A DNA stretch of 64,000 nucleotides, taken from positions 3,720,001 to 3,784,000 of the forward strand of contig JAPVLO010000277.1 of the NCBI GenBank assembly GCA_027257055.1, read 5' to 3'. Under the pieces are notes generated by a model, which was not told the origin of the DNA, ran no database searches, and worked only from the letters and a program-made list of their open reading frames with translations. This DNA is from Cephalopachus bancanus (lineage: Eukaryota > Chordata > Mammalia > Primates > Tarsiidae). Positions 34,092 through 45,046 of this stretch are shown here, piece by piece. Each line of letters begins with the position of its first letter. The first letter of the stretch is position 1. The translations under genes and the position numbers were made by a program.

Positions 34092-34684
34092 ATAACAATT
34101 TTTAAAAGTATAGCAGGATGTATTCAGTGTCACCGCTGAGGGTGTGAACACTCCAGAGTTGGACAACTGCAGACCAGCAGAGGAAGAGAGACACAGAGAG
34201 TGGGAGAAGCCACATCCTCCCTAAACTCAGAGCCAGAAAAGCAAGATGATGCAACACTGTGAGGTGTATACAGAAGGCATCGACTCTTTGTTTTCTTCAC
34301 CTTAGCCTGGTAGGATGACCAGCATCACAAGACTCCACCGGTGGTTTCCCCGCCCTTCTACCCTTTCCCCCTCCTCACTCCCCACCTGCACCCCTGTCTG
34401 GCTGACTTCTTCAAACTGAAGAAGTTTCCACACACCGAGCAGAGGCAGCCGCAAATTCCTAATTGATTCAAAGGAACATTCTAAGCAGAGCTGTCATGTA
34501 TTCCTTCTGTGATCATTTCCTGCAGAGATAATTAAGTATTTTAATATAATATGAGGAAAACTCAAATTTCCTTCCCTCGCGGCTCCTACAGCATAGCAAA
34601 AAGTGTTAGCAAGAATGTCAAGAAAGAACTGCAAGCAAAAATGACAACCTCACACAGAGGCTGAAAGCAAAACTCCCAGTGTGA
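34092..34684. other. Repeat-free segment with homeodomain-like AT motifs
   Basis: No transposon recognised. The part 34440-34600 has TAATTGATT, GATAATTAAGTATTTTAAT and GTCATGTATTCC words in an AT-rich, microsatellite-free setting. It could be conserved non-coding DNA, but that needs alignment. No coding frame. Confidence 0.35.
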
Positions 34685-34890
34685 AGTGGTTAGTAGTGAG
34701 CATTAGAGTCACACAACCAGCTCTTCCTCTTACTTGTCTATTTAATTTAATTTATGTTACCTCTCCAATGCTCAGTAGCTATATTCTGCCAAGTAACCAC
34801 CGTGATCCCGACCTCACAGAGTTAATGAGAAAATAAGATTATAGATGAATATCACTGAGAGCAGTGGCTGGCATATAAGCATTGAATTAA
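34685..34890 (+). mobile_element. MIR SINE
   Basis: Sense MIR: GTGGTTAGTAGTGAGCATTA at the start, CCTCACAGAGTTAATGAGAA and GCAGTGGCTGGCATATAAGC near the end. Confidence 0.78.
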
Positions 34891-34900
34891 TAATAATGCT

Positions 34901-35202
34901 GCCGGGCTCGGTGGCTCAGCCTGTAATCCCGCGCTTTGGGAGGCCGAGGTGAGTGGATTGCCTGAGCCCGCGGGTTCGAGACCCACCTGGGCAGCGAGAC
35001 CTCATCTCTACAATAAATCAAAAAATCAGCCGGGCGTGGTAGCGCCTGCCTGTAATTCCGGCTACTCGGAAGGCGGAGGCGGAAGGATCACCGGAGCCCA
35101 GCGGGCGAGGCTGCGGTGGCCGGGAACGGCCACTGCACTCCAGTCTGGGCGACCGAGTGAGACTCCAACTCAAAAAAAATAAAAATTTAAAAATTTAAAA
35201 AG
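34901..35202 (+). mobile_element. Alu, lemur-type
   Basis: Perfect TSD TAATAATGCT (34891-34900 and 35203-35212). The tail has become AAAATTT-rich. Confidence 0.95.
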
Positions 35203-35216
35203 TAATAATGCTTATT

Positions 35217-35585
35217 GGCCAGGCACAGTGGCTCACGCCTGTAATCCCAGTACTTTGGGAGGCCATGGCAGGAGCTCAAGACCAGCCTGGGCAACATAGT
35301 CTTTACCAAAAAAAAAAAAAAAAATTAGCTGGGCATGGTGATATGTGCCTGTAGTCCCAGCTACTCAGGAGGCTGAGTCAGGAGAATTGCTTGAGCCCAG
35401 GAGTTTAAGATTTTTTTTTTGAAAGCAGGATTTATTGAGAGGACAGAAAAGCTTCCACAGTGGGAGGAGACCCCAGAGGGTTGCCCAGAGTTTAAGATTG
35501 CAGTGACACATGACTGTGCCACTGTATGCCAGCCTGGGCAACAAAGCAAGCGAGACCCTGTCTCAAAAAAAGAAAAGAAAAGAAA
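35217..35585 (+). mobile_element. Alu, old type, carrying a 75-bp insert
   Basis: Dimer with a short left arm and A17 linker. The right arm is split at GAGTTTAAGAT by the retroposed unit at 35413-35487 and then continues to an AAAAG tail. Confidence 0.92.
35413..35487 (-). mobile_element. Short retroposed unit, copy B (LTR 3'-end-like, poly(A))
   Basis: On the minus strand it reads GGGCAACCCTCTGGGG, TGTGGAAGCTTTTCTGTCC, TCTCAATAAATCCTGCTTTC, then an A tail. A 12-bp TSD GAGTTTAAGATT (35401-35412 and 35488-35499) frames it exactly within an Alu. It shares the core, poly(A) signal and a similar 5' limit with copy A at 16180-16258, but keeps about 12 bases (GGGTCTCCTCCC) that copy A lacks. Confidence 0.85.
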
Positions 35586-35644
35586 GTTTATTATTAACGA
35601 TCATGGATTGAACTACATTTTATTTACTCTTTGCATCTGACTGA

Positions 35645-35765
35645 ATGAAAGTCTCACAAGAACAGGGATTTTTTTACTCTTCTGTTCACTGAGATAGCCC
35701 AGGTACTTACAACACCATTTGGCCCATAATAAGGCTTCAGTAAATGTCTGCTGAATGAATAGACT
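35645..35765 (+). mobile_element. L2 LINE 3' end
   Basis: GAACAGGGATTTTTTTACTC, TGTTCACTGAGATAGCCCAG, TTGGCCCATAATAAGGCTTC and TAAATGTCTGCTGAATGAAT follow the L2 3'-end consensus. Confidence 0.82.
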
Positions 35766-35799
35766 TGAACCTTAGTATTTGGCACATATTAGACACTTA

Positions 35800-36020
35800 C
35801 TAGTGAGGATTCATTGAAGGTTTACTATTATTATTATTATTGCATTATTGGGCATTTTACATTTGTATCTCACTTAATCCTTACAACAATTGTATTCTCA
35901 TTTTATATTATTCCTTTTATAAAACAAGGAAACGGAGGCCCAGATAAATTATCTTACTTCCTGAAGTTCACAGCATCAAATACTTGAGCCAGGATTTGAA
36001 TCCAGTTTGTCAGTTTTTGA
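35800..36020 (-). mobile_element. MIR SINE
   Basis: Antisense MIR: GGGCATTTTACATTTGTATC, CACTTAATCCTTACAACAAT, AAACAAGGAAACGGAGGCCC, GAGCCAGGATTTGAATCCAG. An ATT microsatellite (35827-35841) lies inside. Confidence 0.85.
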
Positions 36021-36610
36021 TATTTGCTGAACGAATGAATAAGTAACAGCTCAGATTTAACCTGACGATGCAGTGAATGCTCACAGTAATTATGATGAGA
36101 GTTACTAGCAACCTGAAGGGTCACCCTGGCTGGCTGAGATCCGCCATGCTTCCTTCCAGGAGGAGCCCAGGGGAACTTTTTATACCTCTGCACCGGGAGT
36201 GATGAGGAAGGAGCTCTCCGTCATTTACAGAAAGAGTTACTGGACAAAAAACTGAAAAGTAAATATGCCAAGGTCATAAGGAGAACTATGTCAACCAGAA
36301 GCCAAATCCAAGCCACCTGTTTCCTTCTCACAAGACTCTGACATAACATAGCCACTGATTTGGAACTCACTGCATCTGGGACAAGTGGTGTCAAGACAAG
36401 AAAGCAAAAGAAACGTGTTCCTTTTCACAAGACCTCAACTATAAACACAGTTGTTTATTTATAATCGATTACTTCAGAGGGAAAAAGCTGTATAAGACAA
36501 TGACATGATGAGTTCTGGTACACCTTACCAGAATTTTTCAAATGACATTAATAGAAGCTATTATGCTTGGTCATTTTTAATTAAAAATAACTCTAGAAAA
36601 GTATATAGTT
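36021..36610. other. Unassigned sequence
   Basis: About 590 bases without clear repeat, RNA gene or meaningful open frame. Confidence 0.45.
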
Positions 36611-36613
36611 GAA

Positions 36614-36890
36614 ACAGAAACAAAGGTCCGAGTATCACATGTTCTCACTCATATAATGGACCTTGAACATCCAATGTAATAGTATAAGAAAATGACTGAC
36701 AGTATGGGAAACCAAGGGGGGGGCAGGAGGTGGGATTAACGGTAGCAAATATCTGTCTGGGGACGGGGAAACACCTCTTATCAACAGGGTGCCTGAATGA
36801 AACGTATTTGTATACCTAACCCTTAACTGTACCCCACAAAACCATAATAAAAAATATTGGTTATTGATTAAAAAAAAGAAAGAAAAAAAT
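36614..36890 (+). mobile_element. 5'-truncated lemur-type L1, 3' end only
   Basis: Matches the last 260 bases of L1-B and L1-C (GTATCACATGTTCTCACTCA, CACCTCTTATCAACAGGGTG, CTTAACTGTACCCCACAAAA) plus an A-rich tail. Confidence 0.9.
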
Positions 36891-36895
36891 AATTT

Positions 36896-37194
<299 letters not shown>

Positions 37195-37199
37195 TTTAT

Positions 37200-37545
37200 C
37201 ACTACCATATAATCTTTGTGACTATTTCCTAGTTACTAGTGTATATTTTTCTTTTATAAAAATGGGATAAAACTGTACATGCTTTATAGTTCACATTTCC
37301 AGCTAATAAATCATAAACAACTTTCTATGTCAGTAAATATATTATTTTTAACAAAAGAATTCCATTGTATTTATATGTGAAGCCCCCATGGTTGAAAATT
37401 TGTTTCTAGTTTTTCTCCATCATAAACAAGGCTGACACGAACATGTTAGGGCTCAATCTTTTTGCATGTGTTTAATTATTTCCATGGGCTAGATTTCTAG
37501 AAGTAGACTTGCTGGGTCAAAGGGCTGCCTTTGGAATTTTTTAAT
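37200..37545 (-). mobile_element. Old L1M 3' region, antisense
   Basis: Reverse complement contains CCTTTGACCCAGCAAGTCTA, CTTCTAGAAAT and ATGGAATTCTTTTG, typical of old L1M ORF2/3' sequence. Confidence 0.7.
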
Positions 37546-37763
37546 TAAAGAACAAAATCTGTTTTAAATATAGTTTAGACTAGTCTTTCACTTCTAGTTT
37601 CTTTTTTAGTGTCAAGTACTATGACAAACACATGGTAAGCTCACAGTAGAGGCTGGCTGAGCATTTCCTTCTGTCGAATACTCCATTTCCCTCTCCCCCT
37701 TCCAAAAGAAACAGTCACCAAGTCAAGAAGAAAAGAAAGCAGAAGGAAAGACGAAACCAACAC

Positions 37764-38073
37764 GGCGGGGCATGGCGACTCAAGCTTGTAATGCCAGCAC
37801 TTTGGGAGGCCGAGGCAAGAGGATTGCCTGAGTCCAGAAGTTCAAGACCAGCCTGGACAACTTGGCGAGACCTCGTCTCGACAATAAATCAAAAAATTAG
37901 CTGGGCTTGGTGGCACCTGCCTGTAGTCCCAGCTACTTGGGAGGCTGAGGCAGAAGGCTCACCTGAGCCCAGCAGGTCGAGGCTGAGGAGGCCATGAGTG
38001 TGCCACTGTACTCCAGCCTGGGCATCAGAGTGAGACTCTGACTCAAAAAAAAAAAAAAAAAAAGAAACAAAAA
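37764..38073 (+). mobile_element. Alu, strepsirrhine type
   Basis: TSD GAAACCAACAC (37753-37763) / GAAAACAACAC (38074-38084), one mismatch. Confidence 0.93.
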
Positions 38074-38084
38074 GAAAACAACAC

Positions 38085-38395
38085 AACGGTGTTTAATCAA
38101 AGTGCGAAAGATTGTCTGGCCTGGCCAAGAACTGGAGAAATAAAGCTCTGTCATCAAAGTCTTATACAGAACATCACATCAGGCACCATGGTAATATTCA
38201 GAAGACTTGAAATCTACAGATCCAGTCCTAGCCCTTGAGAAGCTTAAAAGTCAGTTCAAAAGCAAAATTATAACTATATGGAAAGATTCAAAAGCATATA
38301 ACAAGTCCACATACAAGCAGGAGAAGGGCAGGTAATTCTGTTGACTGAAATAACCAGTTAAAGCAAGGAATCACAATGAAAAGATACACTGATTT
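38085..38395. other. Unassigned sequence
   Basis: About 310 bases; no repeat or gene recognised. Confidence 0.4.
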
Positions 38396-38692
38396 ATTTT
38401 TATTTTATTTATTTGTCAGTCTCACTCTGTTGCCCAGGCTGAAGTGCACTGGTGCAATCCTAGCTCACTGTAGCCTCAACCTCCTGTGCTCAGGAGAACC
38501 TTCTGCCTCAGCCTCCCAAGTGACTGGAACTGTAAGTGTGCACCACCACACCTGATTAATTTTTGCATTTTTTGTAGAGATGAGGTCTCACTATGTTGCT
38601 CAGGCTGGTATCAAACTCCTGGAATCAAGCAATCCTCTGGCCTTGGCCTCCCAAAGTGCTGAGATGACAGGCGTGAGCCACCATGCCCAGTC
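38396..38692 (-). mobile_element. Alu, old type, with TTTA tail
   Basis: Antisense dimer whose tail decayed to TTTA units; ends CACCATGCCCAGTC. Confidence 0.9.
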
Positions 38693-38713
38693 TGAACATT
38701 TTATTTGAAATTA

Positions 38714-39139
<426 letters not shown>

Positions 39140-39226
39140 CTAGAAAGAATAAAAGTGTGCCCCCAAAAAAACAAAGGCATGTGGTAAAAGAAAGCATTAG
39201 AGTGATGGGCTCAAAATTTAGGATAA

Positions 39227-39530
39227 GGTCAGGCACAGTAACTCACACCTATAATCCTAGAGCTGGGAGGCCGAGGCGGGAGGATTGCTTGAGGCCAGGA
39301 GTTCAAAACCAGCCTGGGTAACATAGCTAGATCCCTATCGCCACAAAAAAATTTTTTTTTTAATTAGCTGGGTATGGTGGCACATACCTCTAGTCCCAGC
39401 TACTCAGGAGGCTGAGACAGGAAGATCACTTGAGCCCAGGAATTCAAAACTGCAGTAAGCTATGATCATACCACTGTACAACAGCCTGGGTGGCAGAGCA
39501 AGACTCTATCTGAAAAAAGAAAAAAAAAAT
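39227..39530 (+). mobile_element. Alu, old J-like
   Basis: Complete diverged dimer with a T9 run in the linker region and an A-rich tail. Confidence 0.9.
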
Positions 39531-39618
39531 TCAGGCTAGCAGTTGCTTTTTACGAGGAAGAATAGGCAGTTGGGGCTCCTAACCTAAGTGTTCATGTTCT
39601 TCTTAAAGTGGTTAACAA

Positions 39619-39911
39619 GGCCGGGTGCGGTGGCTCAAGCCTGTAATCCCAGCACTTTGGGGGCCAAGGTGAAGGGACCGCTGGAGGGTGGGGATTCGAG
39701 AACAGCCCAGGCAACCTGGCGAGACCCCATCTCTATAATAAATCAAAAAGTTAGCTGGACGTGGTAATGGGCACCTTGGTTCCTGCTACTTGGAAGGCTG
39801 AGGCAGAAGGATTGCCTGAGCCCAGAAGGTCGACGCTGGGGTGGCTGTGAACGTGTCACTGCACTCCAGCCTGGGTGACAGAGTGAGACTCTGACTTAAA
39901 AAAAATTAAAT
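39619..39911 (+). mobile_element. Alu, strepsirrhine type, first of a tail-to-head pair
   Basis: Starts GGCCGGGTGCGGTGGCTCAA. Its tail (AAAAATTAAATA) is the target of the next Alu. Confidence 0.93.
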
Positions 39912-39912
39912 A

Positions 39913-40197
39913 GCCGGGCTCGGTGGCTCAGCCTGTAATCCCGCGCTTTGGGAGGCTGAGGTGAGTGGGTTGCCTGAGCCTGCGGGTTCGAGACCCGCCC
40001 GGGCAACTTGGTGAGACCTCATCTCTACAATAAATCAAAAATTAACCGGGCGTGATAGCGCATGCCTGTAGTTCCAGCTACTCGGAAGGCTGAGGCGGAA
40101 GGATCGCCGGAGCCCAGCAGGTCAAGGCTGCGGTGGCCGGGAGCGGCCACTGCACTCCAGTCTGGGCGACAGAGTGAGACTCCGACTCAAAAAAAAA
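39913..40197 (+). mobile_element. Alu, lemur-type, inserted at the tail of the previous Alu
   Basis: Near-consensus. AAATTAAATA occurs just before (39903-39912) and just after (40200-40209) as TSD. Confidence 0.94.
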
Positions 40198-40200
40198 CAA

Positions 40201-40735
40201 ATTAAATAAATTAATTAAATGGCTAATGAGTAACAGAATGCTATTTCTATACCCAACTTGTACATTTTCTCTTGCCTCTACTCAATGTTTATATAAGAAT
40301 CATTTTTAAAGGCAGCTTCTACATGTGTTAAAATGTATATAACTGGACACCAAAAAGTTCATTTTTTGCACACTAATTTTAAAAATAAAATATAAATACA
40401 AAAAAATGAATGGTGGAAAATATAGATACATAAACACTTGAACATTTACACACAATCTCTGCACAGTCAAGGAACTTTCTTTCGGACTAGGTCCACTAAT
40501 TGGAATTTCAAGATGTATTGCCAGCTGGATCTATTTTTGGTTTCTTGACAATTATTTTTTACTTTATAAAAATTCATTTTTTCATTCTAAAAATTAAAAT
40601 GCTTAAAGTAAAAAAATTTAACTAAATGTTTTTCCCCAATTTTTTCACCCATATCCAATCCTAATAATTTTTTTGAAAGCTACTATTGCCTAGTCTTGGT
40701 TATTACAGAAACAATTCTCTTTTCAAGCTCATATA
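40201..40735. other. AT-rich unassigned sequence
   Basis: About 530 AT-rich bases, possibly a decayed antisense L1M (ATTTCAAGATGTATTGCC, TTTTTCATTCTAAAAATTA), but not decisively. Confidence 0.35.
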
Positions 40736-40850
40736 TATGACAGTCATAGCCCACTGCAGCCTCAAACTCCTGGGCTCAAGCGATCCGTGATCCGCCTGCC
40801 TCTGCCTCCTGAATAGTTAGAACTACAGGTCTGAGCCAGTGCACCCGGCT
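40736..40850 (-). mobile_element. Alu fragment, rearranged
   Basis: CACTGCAGCCTCAAACTCCT and GTGCACCCGGCT come from opposite ends of a monomer with the middle shortened. Confidence 0.75.
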
Positions 40851-40948
40851 AAGTTCATATTTTATAATGGACATCAGTCAATAAGTTTCACACAGGGACT
40901 GCAGAAAAACAGTTAATACAGAGAATTAAACTGAAGTCTGTCACTTCC

Positions 40949-41257
40949 TTTTTTTTTTTTTGAGTTGGAATCTCACTCTGTTGCCCAGGCTGGAGTGCAG
41001 TGGCAGCCTCACGGCCACCCCAGCATCATCCTGCTGGACTCAGGCGATCCTTCAACCTCAGTCTTCCAAGTAGCCAGAACTACAGGTATGCGTTACCACA
41101 CCCAGCTTATTTATCTATTTATTCATTTATTTATTTATTGTACAGATGAGGTCTTGCCAAGTTGCCCGGGCTGGTCTCAAACTCACGGGCTCAGGCAATC
41201 TACTCGCCTCAGCTTTCCAAAGTGCTGGGATTGCAGGCTGAGCCACCGAGCCCAGCC
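40949..41257 (-). mobile_element. Alu, strepsirrhine type
   Basis: Antisense with a TTTA-expanded linker (41107-41140). TSD CTGTCACTTC / CTGTTACTTC (40938-40947 and 41257-41266). Confidence 0.93.
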
Positions 41258-41600
41258 TGTTACTTCTTTTACACAACCCGATTGTTCCCCAGATCAACAA
41301 AACTAGATGGCATCTACTTGGTAATTTTTCTTCTGAGAAGAAACTGTAGATCAACTGAATAAAATGTGTAACTTCTGGCTCCTTGTGGGCAATGTGCTAG
41401 CTATTTTCCGACTGTGAGCACGGAACTCAGGCGTCTACACCATGGAGTGATTTTCACCCTGAAAAATTATAAGAATCTGCAGAGATGTATAGGACCAGAA
41501 AGTACATTTTTTAAAGCATTAATAACCCATGAGGCTATAAGCAATAAAATTCCTTCCTATTCGCATAGGAATCTTACTACACTGGTCTGTTAAAAGTGAT
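41258..41600. other. Unassigned sequence
   Basis: About 340 bases with no recognised feature. Confidence 0.4.
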
Positions 41601-41604
41601 AATA

Positions 41605-41735
41605 CCATAGTGAGGAGGAAGAAGCCCTGGACTGAAAATCAAGAGCTGTGAGTTCAAGCTCAACTATGCGACTATAAATAAATAGCTTTGTGGTTTGTGT
41701 AAGTTACTGAGCTCTGCCTCCTCCAACTGTCAAAA
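41605..41735 (+). mobile_element. MIR SINE fragment
   Basis: AGGAAGAAGCCCTGGACTGA, AGAGCTGTGAGTTCAAGCTC and GTAAGTTACTGAGCTCTGCC follow the MIR order. Confidence 0.72.
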
Positions 41736-41742
41736 GAACTTA

Positions 41743-42028
41743 GCCAGGCACAGTTGCTCACGCCTGTACTCTCAGCACCTTGGGAGGCCAAGGCGGGGGG
41801 ACTGCTTGGGCACAGGAGTTCAAGAGCTAGGCAACAGAGTAAGACCTCATCTCTAAAACAAAATTTTAAATTAGCCAAGCGTGGTGGCACACATCTGTAG
41901 TCCCAGCCACTCAGGAGACCAAGACGGAAGGATCTCCTGAGCCTAGCTGGTCAAGGCTGTAGGGAGGCATGATTGTGCCACTGAACTCCATCCATCCTGG
42001 GTGACAGAGTAAGACCCAACAAAAAAAA
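41743..42028 (+). mobile_element. Alu, old type
   Basis: TSD AAAGAACTTA (41733-41742) / AAAGAACTCA (42029-42038). Confidence 0.92.
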
Positions 42029-42225
42029 AAAGAACTCAATTAGCGCTTGATGATTACTAAGAACTTTTCAATTCTAAAACCTTACTATTCTTTAAAGAGG
42101 ACAGATAAGCATATAAATAAAGAGTAGGCACTGCATTTTCAGAATTCCCAGTGGCTTGTGGAATCAACCTAGATTCCAAAATCTAGAAGAGAGCTGAGCA
42201 ATCACTAATACAAGTGCATCTCATT

Positions 42226-42690
42226 TTATTTTACAATTCGACAGATACATACCAAGTGCACTCTCTGTGTCACTGTGCTGCTCAGGCTGGATACTTCACA
42301 AAAAAAGGAAAGAGCTGCCTTCCTGGACTTTGTAGTCTGCCAAGGATACGGACAATTTAGCCAGCAATTATAATAAAGTGAGGTAAGTGCTAAGATGCAA
42401 ACTAGAATGTCCTGCTGCGAAGAGGACGTACACACTGCAGCCTGGAAGTTGCATCTACCCTGTAACCTGAAAGGATGAGAAGTTGTCAGAAGGGACTCAG
42501 GAGGGGCAGGGTCCAGCCAGAGGAAAAAGCAGGGAGGCACAGCTGGCTCACTGGGCATCAGAGGCTGAACTGCAGAGAGCAGGGGATGAAGGGAAAAGAG
42601 GGGAGTTGGAGAAGCGGGCAGGAGTGGCAGCAGGCAGGGCCTCGCAGGACAAACAACAAGCAGTTTTGCCTTGAGCGTCTTGCTAACGCA
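42226..42690 (+). mobile_element. Ancient mammalian repeat, part 1 (family uncertain)
   Basis: CATACCAAGTGCACTCTCTG, ACAATTTAGCCAGCAATTAT, GTGCTAAGATGCAAAC resemble the start of a long, widely dispersed old repeat. Parts 2 and 3 and a second copy at 46385 fit the same consensus order as I remember it. I cannot name it safely. Confidence 0.45.
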
Positions 42691-42711
42691 GGGTTTGTGT
42701 ACCTAAGAGAT

Positions 42712-43035
42712 GGCTGGGCACGGTGGCTCACGCCCGTGACCCCAGTACTTTGGGAGGCCCAGGTGGAAGGATTGCCTGAGCCCAGGATTGACACCAGCCT
42801 GGGCAACATAGTGAGATCCCATCTCAAAAATAATAAATAAATAGATAAATAGATAAATAAATAAATAAGCCAGGTGTGGTGGTGCACATCTGTGGTCCCA
42901 GCTATTTGGGAGGCTAAGACAACAGAATCACTTGAGCCTAAGGAATCTGGGGCTACAGTGAGCTAGGACTGCACCACTGTACTCCAGCCTGAGTGACAGA
43001 GCCAGACCCCCACCTCTAAAAAAAATAAAAATAAT
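42712..43035 (+). mobile_element. Alu with AAAT/GATA-expanded linker
   Basis: Old-type dimer; the mid-linker grew into AAATAGATAAATAGATAAAT units (42831-42868). Confidence 0.9.
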
Positions 43036-43039
43036 ATAA

Positions 43040-43058
43040 TAATATATAAAATAAATAT

Positions 43059-43089
<31 letters not shown>

Positions 43090-43094
43090 TATAA
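43040..43094. repeat. TTTA microsatellite
   Basis: Tandem ATTT units next to the small antisense L1; probably derived from its tail. Confidence 0.85.
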
Positions 43095-43214
43095 TTTTTT
43101 TAAATGTCAAAAATATGGGCTACAATTCAGGGTTAGGTATACAGATGTTCATTATGCAGGTACCCTTGTTGATGAGGTGTGCCCCCCTCCCCTGGCAGTT
43201 TCCCACTACCACCA
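43095..43214 (-). mobile_element. Extremely 5'-truncated lemur-type L1
   Basis: Reverse complement equals the last 110-120 bases of the lemur L1 3' UTR (GTGGGAAACTGCCAGGGGAG, CACCTCATCAACAAGGGTAC). T/TTTA-rich sequence on its left is the tail. Confidence 0.88.
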
Positions 43215-43249
43215 ATAAAAATATTTTAAAAATTAAAAATAAAATAAAA

Positions 43250-43546
43250 GCAGGGCTCAGTGGCTCAGCCTGTAATCCTGCGCCTTTGGGAGGCTGAGGT
43301 GAGTGGATTGCCTAAGCCCGCAGGTTCGAGACCCACTTGGGCAGCGAGACCTCATCTCTACAATGAATCAAAAAATCAGCTGGGCGTGGTAGCGCGTGCC
43401 TGTAATTCCGGCTACTTGGAAGGCGGAGGCGGAAGGCTCGCTGGAGCCCAGCAGGTCGAGGCTGCGGTGGCCGGGAGCGGCCACTGCACTCCAGTCTGGG
43501 CGACGGAGTGAGATTCCAACTCAAAAATAAAAACATAAAATAATAA
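43250..43546 (+). mobile_element. Alu, lemur-type
   Basis: Near-consensus, with AAAATA-rich sequence on both sides serving as target and tail. Confidence 0.94.
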
Positions 43547-43559
43547 AATAAAATAAAAC

Positions 43560-44110
43560 AGATGGGATCAGACTGACACTTTCAGAAGATGGCCCTAGCT
43601 GTGATAGGCAAGGCAGACTGCAGGGCAGTGGGCAGGAAACCATTGCTGGGCTGGACAGGGACTGAGACAAAAGACAATGACCGGACTTAGAATACTGGCT
43701 ACAGGGTGGAGAGAGACTCAGAAGCTGGGACTGGACCTGGGGACTAAGCAGATGTCGGGGGAGAGGAGTCAAAAACCACTCCTGGATTTCCAGCTGAAGA
43801 AACTGGGCAGAAGATTTTCCCGGGTTTGTAAGAGGATCAGGTCTCACTCAGCCTGGAGTCGCTGGCAGGCATTTTGCCATCACTTGGAAAGAGGCTGCCT
43901 GGGATTAGAGCGACATGGAGGAAGACAAAGCCAAGAGACAGGCAGTGAGCCTGCATGTGACAATCTCATTTATGCCTCTGGGCCAGCTATCCCAGAAAGA
44001 GCTACCCCTGGATTTCCAGGTGCATGAATCAGCGCATTTCCCTGGTCACAGGGTTCGTGAGTGGGGGTGGTTTGCTTGGCTGGTTGCTTAGTCCAGTTTA
44101 GTCCAGCTTA
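43560..44110 (+). mobile_element. Ancient mammalian repeat, part 2 (family uncertain)
   Basis: GAGAGGAGTCAAAAACCACT, CCTGGATTTCCAGCTGAAGA and TGACCGGACTTAGAATACTG resemble the middle of the same old repeat. Codon-like frames (43677-44027) are accidental. Confidence 0.42.
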
Positions 44111-44520
44111 GTCCAGCCAAAAGAATTCCAGGAAGATGGGTTCAGCGAGAGGACGGAGCCCGGGGTAGAACTGCCATTGAGGAAGTGACCCGGGAAGATG
44201 AGCCCGGCAACAAATAGCATGAGGAGAAGGAGAAAAAGAGGAGAGGACAGTGCCAAGAAGTGAATTTTTCAAAGCTGTGTGTGTGGTCGGTGCAGGCAAA
44301 GGCTTTTGAGAGATGAGTAAGGCAAGGACTAAGACACAGATATCGGATGGAGCAGCAAGAAAGCAGCCGTGACTTCTGGGGGAACAGTTTCCGTGGCGTG
44401 ATGGGAGTAGAAGCCAGGCTGAGGCGTCGGGGTGAGGAAGGAGAGTCAGTGGATAGAAACAACTTCAGGCCAAGAAGCTGGGCTGTAAAGGAGAGTATGG
44501 CTAAAGGCAGCTGGGTTGTT
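44111..44520 (+). mobile_element. Ancient mammalian repeat, part 3 (family uncertain)
   Basis: GGGAACAGTTTCCGTGGCGT, GATGGGAGTAGAAGCCAGGC, AGCTGGGCTGTAAAGGAGAG resemble the later part of the same old repeat. Confidence 0.42.
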
Positions 44521-44537
44521 TTTTGGTCTTTTCTTAA

Positions 44538-44808
44538 TTTTTTATTTTTGAGTTGGAGTCTCACCCTGTCGCCCAGGCTGGAGGGCAGTGGCCGCTCCGG
44601 CCACCGCAGCCTCGACCTGCTGGGCTCCGGCGATCCTTCCGCCTCCGCCTTCCACGTAGCTGGAACCACAGGCACGCGCCACCATGACTAATTTTTCTTG
44701 ATTTATTGTAGAGACGAGGTCTCACCAAGTTGCCCTGGCCGGTCTCAAACCCCCACCTCAGGCCTCCCAAAGTGCTGGGATTACAAGCTTGAGCCACTGC
44801 GCCCGGCC
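44538..44808 (-). mobile_element. Alu, strepsirrhine type
   Basis: Antisense; the left arm lost about 14 bp (ACCCCCACCTCAGGCC). Linker GACTAATTTTTCTTGATTTA. Confidence 0.92.
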
Positions 44809-44913
44809 AAGGCCAATGAGAAGGAAGCAGGAGGGGATAATCAATGAGTGCGGCCCCTGGGTGGGGGTGGAGGGGAAGACCCAGCGCACAGGCCAACTCA
44901 CAGATTTGTTTGT

Positions 44914-45046
44914 TTTACTTTTTTTGGAGATGAGGTCTCACTATGTTTGTCCAGGTTGGTCTCGAACTCCTGGCCTCAAGCAATCCTCCTACCTCAGCCT
45001 CCTAAGGAGCTAGGACAATAGACATGGGTGCCACCGTGGTGCTGGT
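44914..45046 (-). mobile_element. Alu left-arm monomer fragment
   Basis: Only one arm (GAGATGAGGTCTCACTATGT to CTAAGGAGCTAGGACAATAG), diverged. Confidence 0.78.

Noticed and set aside
44142..44675. 177-codon antisense frame
   Set aside because: It runs from an Alu into an ancient repeat; no domain, no start context, composition typical of chance frames.
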